From Chromatiales bacterium (GTDB taxonomy: Bacteria; Pseudomonadota; Gammaproteobacteria; SZUA-152), in NCBI GenBank assembly GCA_026999335.1, contig JALTPW010000957.1:1-6958 (forward strand): DNA of 6,958 bases, in the 5' to 3' direction. The notes below the pieces were generated by a model. That model saw nothing but the letters and a program-made list of their open reading frames with translations, did not search any database and was not told the DNA's origin. Positions 1 to 5,419 of the stretch are shown here, in pieces. Position numbers and translations under genes: made by a program. How positions within the stretch are numbered: the stretch's first letter is position 1; each line of letters opens with the position of its first letter.

Positions 1-1019
1 GAACGCTCAAGGCCACACATCAGATTCATGTTCTCGATGCCGACCTGGGCGCCGCCTTTACCCACACTGTCCAGCACACTCAGCACACTGATACGCCCCC
101 GCTCGGCATCGTAGTCCAGGCCGATGAAACAGTAATTGGTTCCCACGACCGAACTCACCCAGGGATAGGGCTTGTACTGCCAGGCGACATTGACCTCTTT
201 GGGCAGATCATAGACCTTCACAAAGGGCGCATCCTGGTAATAGGCACGATATCGCTCAAGCAGGCTATCCCGGTCAGTACTCTTTAGCGGAAACACATGG
301 CACACGGCGAGGATGCCGCGCACGATGGGCGCATAGACCGGCGTGAAATGAACAGACACAGCCTGCCCGGCCAGTAACGACAGCTCCTGTTCCATTTCAA
401 CACTGTGGCGATGCCCCACCACATTGTACGGCAGCAGGTTATTGCCGATTTCCGGGTGGTGTGCCGCGCGAGACAGCTCTGCTCCGACCCCGGCGGTACC
501 CGATATGCCGGTCACCACCAGCCGCTCCGTTTCGACCAGGCCCTCCGCCATCAAGGGTGCCAGGGCCAGAATGGCCGCTGAGGAAAAACACCCTGGATTG
601 GCAATCAGTGAGGCATTTTCCACATCGGCCCTGTGCAATTCATTAATGCCGTACACCGCCTGTTCCGCCAGCGTCCACTGGCCATGTGTTTGGCCATAGA
701 CACGTTCCCAGGTAGCGCGATCCTGCAAGCGGAAGGCAGAACCCAGGTCGATGACCTTGGTGCCCATCGCCAGAAATCGGGCCGATTCGCGGATCGAGGC
801 CGCTGTCGGCAAGGCCAAAAAAACCACATCGCAGGGCGTTGCCCGATCGGGGTGAATCAGTTCAATTCCGCTGTCATAAAGATTCGGGTGATATTCCTCG
901 ATGCGACCACCAGCGCGGCTGGTCGCCCAGGCAATGTCGACCTCCGGATGATCCATCAGTACCCGCAAGACCTCGCCGCCCATATATCCCGAGGCCCCAA
1001 CAATACCCACATTAATCAT
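1..1019 (-). CDS. argC: N-acetyl-gamma-glutamyl-phosphate reductase (3' end cut by window edge)
   Basis: ArgC catalyses the NADPH-dependent reduction of N-acetylglutamyl-5-phosphate to N-acetylglutamate semialdehyde, the third step of cytoplasmic arginine (ornithine) synthesis. I translated the minus strand from ATG at 1019-1017. An AAGGAG Shine-Dalgarno sequence (1026-1031) sits 6 nt upstream of that ATG. The protein opens with MINVGIVGASGYMGGE, the Rossmann dinucleotide-binding loop. It carries the family active-site motif NPGCF with the nucleophilic cysteine at residue 144, and later GHRHSVEMEQE and VHFTPVYAPIVRGI, matching the His-containing HRH and FTP..RG blocks of ArgC. The frame stays open for 339 codons to the edge, where it reads NMNLMCGLER, a typical near-C-terminal block, so probably only about ten residues are missing. 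It is the second gene after the class IV aminotransferase, 19 bp away, so the two are very likely one transcript. An ArgC-like paralogue acting on another acyl phosphate cannot be excluded. Confidence 0.93.
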   Translation of the reverse strand, partial: MINVGIVGASGYMGGEVLRVLMDHPEVDIAWATSRAGGRIEEYHPNLYDSGIELIHPDRATPCDVVFLALPTAASIRESARFLAMGTKVIDLGSAFRLQDRATWERVYGQTHGQWTLAEQAVYGINELHRADVENASLIANPGCFSSAAILALAPLMAEGLVETERLVVTGISGTAGVGAELSRAAHHPEIGNNLLPYNVVGHRHSVEMEQELSLLAGQAVSVHFTPVYAPIVRGILAVCHVFPLKSTDRDSLLERYRAYYQDAPFVKVYDLPKEVNVAWQYKPYPWVSSVVGTNYCFIGLDYDAERGRISVLSVLDSVGKGGAQVGIENMNLMCGLER

Positions 1020-1025
1020 CGCCTG

Positions 1026-1031
1026 CTCCTT
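1026..1031 (-). promoter_or_regulatory. Shine-Dalgarno of argC
   Basis: AAGGAG on the minus strand lies 6 nt before the argC ATG, inside the 19-bp gap after the aminotransferase stop codon (TAA, 1041-1039). It fixes the argC start and implies efficient translation from a shared mRNA. Confidence 0.85.
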
Positions 1032-1038
1032 GCCATCA

Positions 1039-1944
1039 TTAGGTGACAGTGCCCGTCGTTTCCCGAGTTTCCTGCTGAATCAATGCATGAAACTGTTGTT
1101 GTATGCCGGTGAATACACTTCCCGGACACTGTTTCAGCAAGCGCCCATCGATTTCACGCACGGGAATCAGTTCCGCACCGGTACCGGTGAGAAAACATTC
1201 GTCGGCGGTGTACAGGTCATAGGGAGCCAGGGTTTGCTCCCGGCACACCCTGTCCGCCTGTGCCGCAAGCGCGATGATCACACGCCGGGTAATACCATCC
1301 AACGCGCCATCACTCACCGGCGGCGTCAGCAGGGCGCCATGCCTGACGATGAAGACATTGTCCGCACTCCCCTCGCAGACGTGGCCACGCGCATTGAGCA
1401 GTATCGCTTCTTGCGCACCGGCGTTGGCGGCCTCCATCCGCGCCAGAATGTGATTGAGATAGTTCAGGCTCTTGATACGCGGATCCAGGCCATCCACCGG
1501 CAGACGCCGGGTGGCAGCAATAATGACGCGGATTCCCCGACGACATTTTTCTGCATCGACCAGTGCCATCTGCGCCGCAATGATAAAAACATTGCCCCGC
1601 TTGCAGGGCGTGGGGTCAAGCCCCAGAGGCCCCTCTCCGCGGGTCACCACCAGTCGCAGGTAACCCTCGGGCGCAGAAAATGCCTCGATCAGCTCAGCGA
1701 CGGCCGCTGCCAGGGTCTCCTGATCAAGCGGCAACGGCAAACCTATGGCCGCCGCAGAATCGCTCAGGCGGAGCAGATGTTCCTGCAAACGGAAGGCGCG
1801 CCCCTGGTAAAAACGAATACCTTCAAAAACACCATCGCCGTACAACAGGCCGTGATCCAAAACAGGGATACACGCCTGCGTCACCGGCATGATCTCGCCG
1901 TTCAGCCAGCACAGCGACTCCGGCACTCCCTTGTTGAAATTCAC
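1039..1944 (-). CDS. Class IV aminotransferase, branched-chain (IlvE-like) type
   Basis: This is a fold-type IV PLP aminotransferase. Enzymes of this type usually exchange amino groups between branched-chain amino acids and 2-oxoglutarate, and relatives include D-amino acid aminotransferase and aminodeoxychorismate lyase. I chose the GTG at 1944, which gives 301 aa with the usual N-terminus (WLNGE at residues 13-17) and has GGAG 8 nt upstream. The frame extends to a GTG at 2031, but the extra 29 residues look like non-coding sequence. Visible motifs are DHGLLYGDGVFEG (30-42), R59 for the PLP phosphate, IKSLNYLNHILA with the Schiff-base lysine K158, E191 in the EGSADNVF block, GALDGITRR (213-221) and FLTGTGAELIPVREIDG. 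KSLNYLN and YGDGVFEG are closer to the branched-chain type than to Dat (usually FGDGVYE) or PabC (usually YGDGLFET). The true substrate is not certain. The gene is divergent from a MocR regulator and is followed closely by argC, so a role linked to that pathway is possible. Confidence 0.88.
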   Translation of the reverse strand: MNFNKGVPESLCWLNGEIMPVTQACIPVLDHGLLYGDGVFEGIRFYQGRAFRLQEHLLRLSDSAAAIGLPLPLDQETLAAAVAELIEAFSAPEGYLRLVVTRGEGPLGLDPTPCKRGNVFIIAAQMALVDAEKCRRGIRVIIAATRRLPVDGLDPRIKSLNYLNHILARMEAANAGAQEAILLNARGHVCEGSADNVFIVRHGALLTPPVSDGALDGITRRVIIALAAQADRVCREQTLAPYDLYTADECFLTGTGAELIPVREIDGRLLKQCPGSVFTGIQQQFHALIQQETRETTGTVT

Positions 1945-2190
1945 CCGATCATCTCCATTCGTGGAAGCGACTTCAGCCGCAAAAAAACGGCAACCTCTGT
2001 TCGTGGCTGCGGCCGGTGACGCACTGGACACCCCCCCCCATAACCGCTTTGACCTTCACCACTCTAGCTGCCACACTCAAAACAATACAGATTCAGTCGC
2101 AATGAAACTGATACAGCACAGATTCACCAAACGCAGAGCTGTACTGTATTTTTTTGCGGGAACTGTCATGAAACGGGAAAATGAACACCG
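1945..2190. promoter_or_regulatory. Divergent control region between the aminotransferase and mocR
   Basis: This 246-bp region has no gene I can support. It should hold the promoters for the leftward aminotransferase-argC unit and the rightward mocR. From the left it contains GGAG for the aminotransferase (1953-1956), an A7 run (1981-1987), a C9 run (2031-2039), and the repeat cluster at 2084-2150. A possible plus-strand promoter is TTCACC (2123-2128), an 18-nt spacer, then TATTTT (2147-2152), each hexamer matching 4 of 6 consensus bases. I could not find a convincing sigma-70 promoter on the minus strand, which may mean that promoter needs an activator. Confidence 0.7.
2084..2150. promoter_or_regulatory. 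Candidate MocR operator: repeat cluster
   Basis: Three related short elements are visible. ACAGATTCA occurs twice in direct orientation (2087-2095 and 2118-2126), 31 bp start to start, which is about three helical turns. ATACAGCACAG (2111-2121) is repeated in inverted orientation at 2139-2149 with 10 of 11 matches, separated by 17 bp. ATACAG also begins the first direct repeat (2085-2090). MocR-family regulators are known to bind direct or mixed repeats in the gap to a divergent target. The cluster overlaps the weak predicted mocR promoter, which would fit autoregulation. Assignment to this regulator is inference. Confidence 0.45.
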
Positions 2191-3606
2191 ATGAAACGCT
2201 ACGAACAGGTCGCCACTGGACTTGCCGAACAGATTAAACAGGGCGTTTATCTGCCCGGCGAGCGGATACCGGGGGTGCGCAGGCTGAGTGAACAGTTCAG
2301 CGTCAGCATATCCACCATCATGCAGGCCCACCAATTGCTGGAAGACCGCGGGCTGATTCAGGCTCGCCCCCGCTCCGGCTATTATGTGCGCACATCCATG
2401 TGGCGGGCACCGGAACAGCCGGCCATGACCAATCCCAAGCCAAAACCTGCCCGTATCACCGGACAGCAGATGGCTATGCAACTGAGTCAGGCCACGCGTC
2501 AGCCCGGAATGATTCAATTGGGCGCGGCAATCCCGCATCACAGTTTTCTGCCGACCCGGGCCATCAATCGGGCATTGCTAGCCGTCACCCGCCATCAGCA
2601 ACAGCGTAGCGCCAGCTATGAATTCCCGCCCGGCAGCACTGAGCTGCGCCAGCAGATCGCCCGCCGTATGTTGGATGCAGGCTGTCAGGTCGCACCGTCC
2701 AAGGTCGTCATCACCAGTGGCTGCCAGGAGGCATTGACGCTTTGCCTGCGGGCCGTCGCCAAGGCAGGGGATATCATTGCACTGGAATCACCGACGTTCT
2801 ACGGACTCCTGCAGGTGGTCGAAGCGCTGGGATTGAAGGCACTGGAGATCCCCACCCACCCGCAGCACGGCATTAGCCTGGACGCCCTAAAACTCGCCAT
2901 CGAGCAATGGCCCGTCAAGGCCTGCGCCATGGTGGGAAATTTCAATAGTCCGATGGGTTACTGCATGTCGGAGGACAACAAACAGGCGCTGATAAAACTG
3001 CTGGATCAGCACGACATTCCACTGATAGAAGACGACGTATATGGCGATTTGGCCTTCGACCACCACCGCCCGAAAGCCGCAAAAAGCTTTGATACGAACG
3101 GCAACGTGCTCTATTGCAGTTCCTTTTCAAAAACCCTGTCGCCGGGCCTGCGGGTGGGCTGGGTGGTGCCGGAAAAATACCAGGAGAAGATTGAATATCT
3201 GAAATACATCACCAGCCTGGCAACACCCACGCTACCGCAATTGGCCATCGCCGATTTTCTGCAACGCGGCGGCTACGACCGTTACCTGCGCCAGGTGCGC
3301 GGCCAGTATGCGCACTTGGTCGCGCGCATCACCCGGGCCGTCAGTCAACACTTTCCCGAAGGTACCCGGGTGACGCAGCCGGTGGGCGGTTTTGTGATCT
3401 GGGTGGAACTGCCCGCAGGCACGGATGCGATGGCCATCTTTCACCAGGCACTGGCAAAGGGCATCAGCATCGCCCCCGGCCCGATTTTTTCCGCCTCGCA
3501 AAAATACGCCAATTTCATCCGTATCAATTGCGCACAACCCTGGGATGAACGGCTGGAGGCCGCGATCATATTGCTGGGCAAACTGGCGCAGGCTCGTCCG
3601 GCCTGA
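2191..3606 (+). CDS. MocR-family regulator (GntR winged helix fused to class I aminotransferase), YdcR-like
   Basis: This is a PLP-binding transcription factor of 471 aa, the usual MocR length. Residues 1-68 form a GntR-type winged helix (LAEQIKQGVYLPGERIPGVRR through to ARPRSGYYVRT). A Pro/Lys-rich linker follows (about 70-90). From about 95 to the end there is a fold-type I aminotransferase domain. PLP-binding residues are visible: EDDVY with D281 and Y284, the Schiff-base lysine K314 in SSFSKTLSPGLRVGW, and R444 in NFIRINCA. The wording resembles E. coli YdcR across both domains. In characterised MocR proteins the domain binds PLP and an amino compound and switches DNA binding. The residue usually Asn in the NPLG motif is Ser here (S253 in NFNSPMG). 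The gene is divergent from the aminotransferase-argC pair, the likely target. The ATG has only a weak ribosome site upstream (GGGA, 12 nt away) and overlaps the stop of a tiny upstream frame, so translational coupling is possible. Confidence 0.92.
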   Translation: MKRYEQVATGLAEQIKQGVYLPGERIPGVRRLSEQFSVSISTIMQAHQLLEDRGLIQARPRSGYYVRTSMWRAPEQPAMTNPKPKPARITGQQMAMQLSQATRQPGMIQLGAAIPHHSFLPTRAINRALLAVTRHQQQRSASYEFPPGSTELRQQIARRMLDAGCQVAPSKVVITSGCQEALTLCLRAVAKAGDIIALESPTFYGLLQVVEALGLKALEIPTHPQHGISLDALKLAIEQWPVKACAMVGNFNSPMGYCMSEDNKQALIKLLDQHDIPLIEDDVYGDLAFDHHRPKAAKSFDTNGNVLYCSSFSKTLSPGLRVGWVVPEKYQEKIEYLKYITSLATPTLPQLAIADFLQRGGYDRYLRQVRGQYAHLVARITRAVSQHFPEGTRVTQPVGGFVIWVELPAGTDAMAIFHQALAKGISIAPGPIFSASQKYANFIRINCAQPWDERLEAAIILLGKLAQARPA

Positions 3607-3622
3607 ATCGCTGTAAGCCACC

Positions 3623-3689
3623 GTAGGATGGGCACTGCCCACCGCATCCGCCATGAATAATGCGCAATGGTGGGCAATGCCCACCCTAC
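3623..3689. repeat. REP-like double palindrome between convergent genes
   Basis: Two 21-nt arms (3623-3643 and 3669-3689) are inverted copies of each other, 19 of 21 bases matching, separated by 25 bp. Each arm begins with GTAGG[A/G]TGGGCA and is itself a short palindrome: TGGGCA-C-TGCCCA on the left and GGTGGGCA-A-TGCCCACC on the right. This is the architecture of REP/BIME-type elements, which sit in intergenic gaps of proteobacteria. It starts 16 bp after the mocR stop and ends 8 bp before the ffh stop, so it lies exactly between two converging transcripts. The folded RNA could form either two small hairpins or one long stem, and it could limit read-through or protect both 3' ends. No T-tract follows on either strand, so it is not a classical intrinsic terminator. 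Confidence 0.8.
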
Positions 3690-3697
3690 ATGGCAGA

Positions 3698-5056
3698 TTA
3701 AAAAGGCATCCCCGGCGGCATACGCCCTTTCAGGCCACGCAACATTTTGCTCATGCCGCCCTTGCTCATCTTTTTCATCATTTTCTGCATCTGCGTGAAC
3801 TGCTTGAGCAGGCGGTTGACGTCCTGTACCTGGGTACCGGAGCCCTGTGCGATGCGGCGCTTGCGTGAGCCCTTGATGACCTGAGGAAAACGGCGCTCGT
3901 GCGGCGTCATGGAATTGATAATGGCCTCCAGACGTTTGAACTGCTTGTCATCGATATTGTTTTTTACCGCCTCGGGCACGTTGGCCATGCCCGGCATCTT
4001 GTCCATCAGCGCGCCGATGCCGCCCATGTTCTGCATCTGCTGCAGCTGGCTGCGGAAATCCTCCAGGTTGAAGCCTTTGCCCTTGGCGACCTTCTTCGCC
4101 AGTTTCTCGGCTTCCTTGCGATCAACCTTCTGTTCTGCCTCCTCGATAAGGCTGAGCATGTCGCCCATACCAAGGATGCGCGAGGCGAGGCGATCCGGGT
4201 GAAAGGACTCCAGCGCGGTGGTCTTTTCGCCCACGCCGAGGAACTTGATGGGTTTGCCGGTGATATGACGGATGGACAGCGCCGCGCCACCACGTGCGTC
4301 ACCGTCGGTCTTGGTGAGAATGACACCAGTGAGTGGTAGGGCCTGGTCGAAGGCGCGGGCGGTATTGGCGGCGTCCTGGCCGGTCATGCTGTCGACCACG
4401 AACAGGGTTTCTACCGGGTCGATGGCGGCATGCAGGCGCTTGATCTCGCCCATCATCTCCTCGTCGACGTGCAGACGGCCGGCGGTATCGATGATGACCA
4501 CGTCCTTCATCTGCTTGCGCGCCTGCTCGATGGCAGCGGTGGCGATGTCCACCGGATCCTGTGAGGGATTGCTGGGGAAGAAATCAACCTCGACTTCCCT
4601 GGCCAGCGTCTCCAACTGATCAATGGCGGCAGGGCGGTAGACGTCGGCACTGGCCACCAACACGGATTTTTTCTTGCGCTCACGCAGCCAGCGGGAGAGC
4701 TTGGCGACGCTGGTGGTCTTACCCGAACCCTGCAGGCCGGCCATCAGGATCACCGCTGGTGGACGGGTGCTGAGATCCAGCTCCTCGTTGGCCTCGCCCA
4801 TGACCTTTTCCAGCTCTTCACGGACGATCTTGATCAATGCCTGGCCGGGAGAGAGACTTTGCAACACCTCTTTGCCAAGGGCGCGCTCACGCACCTGGTC
4901 GACGAACACACGCACCACCGGCAGGGCCACGTCGGCCTCCAGCAGCGCCATACGCACCTCGCGCAGGGTGTCCTTAACGTTGGACTCGGTGATGCGGCCC
5001 TGGCCACGGATGTTTTTCAGGGTACGGTTTAGCCGCTCGGAAAGGCTGTCAAACAT
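3698..5056 (-). CDS. ffh: Signal recognition particle GTPase, Ffh / SRP54
   Basis: Ffh binds 4.5S RNA and signal sequences of nascent inner-membrane proteins and delivers ribosomes to the receptor FtsY. It is 452 aa, essentially the E. coli length. The N domain is a helical bundle at about 1-85. The G domain (about 90-295) shows GLQGSGKT (G1, 107-114), DTAGRLH (G3, from 190), TKTDGDARGGAAL (G4, from 248) and GVGEK (G5, 274-278). The M domain (about 297-452) contains the methionine-rich finger QQMQNMGGIGALMDKMPGM and the RNA-binding segment SRKRRIAQGSGT (from 397), then VQDVNRLLKQF and a Met/Lys-rich tail. The ATG start has AGGA 9 nt upstream and begins MFDSLSERL, the standard Ffh N-terminus. 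It has its own promoter, and no same-strand gene follows within the window because mocR converges on it. I see nothing unusual in the protein. Confidence 0.99.
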   Translation of the reverse strand: MFDSLSERLNRTLKNIRGQGRITESNVKDTLREVRMALLEADVALPVVRVFVDQVRERALGKEVLQSLSPGQALIKIVREELEKVMGEANEELDLSTRPPAVILMAGLQGSGKTTSVAKLSRWLRERKKKSVLVASADVYRPAAIDQLETLAREVEVDFFPSNPSQDPVDIATAAIEQARKQMKDVVIIDTAGRLHVDEEMMGEIKRLHAAIDPVETLFVVDSMTGQDAANTARAFDQALPLTGVILTKTDGDARGGAALSIRHITGKPIKFLGVGEKTTALESFHPDRLASRILGMGDMLSLIEEAEQKVDRKEAEKLAKKVAKGKGFNLEDFRSQLQQMQNMGGIGALMDKMPGMANVPEAVKNNIDDKQFKRLEAIINSMTPHERRFPQVIKGSRKRRIAQGSGTQVQDVNRLLKQFTQMQKMMKKMSKGGMSKMLRGLKGRMPPGMPF

Positions 5057-5419
5057 GCGTCGAATTCCTGTTTATTCACGTTGCCCGCGAGGAATTACGG
5101 GCTAGAAGGCGGGGAATTATACCTGAATCCGCGCCTTGCCGTGAGACACCACAGAAATACTGAATCCAATAATAAAGGGTTTACAGACCACTAAAGAATC
5201 CCGCATTGAAAATGCACTTGAAAAACAACTTTGGAGCAGTAGCAATCTTTCATAACACCTACATTAATTCCGCCGGCACGATGTTGACCACAGGTCAAAA
5301 TAACGGCTGCGTACAGGTGACAATAGAAAGCGTGCCGGTAACCCCAAACAGCAGCAGGATGATCAGTCCCTTTTCATTTATGTGGAATTATACGCTTTGG
5401 GTGAATCGGACGAGCATGG
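5057..5419. other. Intergenic region upstream of ffh
   Basis: This 363-bp gap lies between the DUF4105 stop codon and the ffh start, and I find no intact gene in it on either strand. It contains the ffh promoter (TATAAT at 5116-5121, minus). The probable ffh leader has a small stem (GCCCG 5083-5087 pairing with CGGGC 5098-5102). There is also a 15-bp palindrome (5284-5298) nested within an 8-bp inverted repeat (5273-5280 and 5331-5338), and a second TATAAT (5387-5392, minus). A minus-strand stretch at 5295-5377 encodes a signal-peptide-like hydrophobic run only if one base is added. The plus-strand frame starting at 5206 runs into the DUF4105 gene and resembles no family I know. Confidence 0.75.
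5116..5144 (-). promoter_or_regulatory. Probable sigma-70 promoter of ffh
   Basis: A perfect TATAAT is present on the minus strand (5116-5121), about 60 bp before the ffh ATG. With a 17-bp spacer the -35 position reads TCACGG (5139-5144), a poor match, so the call rests on the -10 and its location. Transcription would start near 5108-5110 and give a leader of about 50 nt. Confidence 0.6.

Noticed and set aside
633..1046. 137-codon plus-strand frame across argC
   Set aside because: It is fully antisense to argC, with low-complexity composition and no ribosome site; it is a shadow of the real gene.
1030..2019. 329-codon open frame on the plus strand, antisense to the whole aminotransferase gene
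   Set aside because: Its translation has no recognisable motif, is rich in Arg/Gln/His as expected from the reverse of a GC-rich gene, and the opposite strand encodes a clear PLP enzyme with all motifs intact.
1945..2031. N-terminal extension of the aminotransferase from the GTG at 2031
   Set aside because: The extra 29 residues are unlike family N-termini, while the GTG at 1944 has a well-spaced GGAG and gives the normal start before WLNGE.
3607..3697. Classical Rho-independent terminator between mocR and ffh
   Set aside because: Strong stems are present but no T-tract follows on either strand, so the structure is better called a REP-like element.
3899..4339. 146-codon plus-strand frame within ffh
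   Set aside because: It is antisense to the M and G domains of Ffh; its hydrophobic look comes from reversing charged and Met-rich codons.
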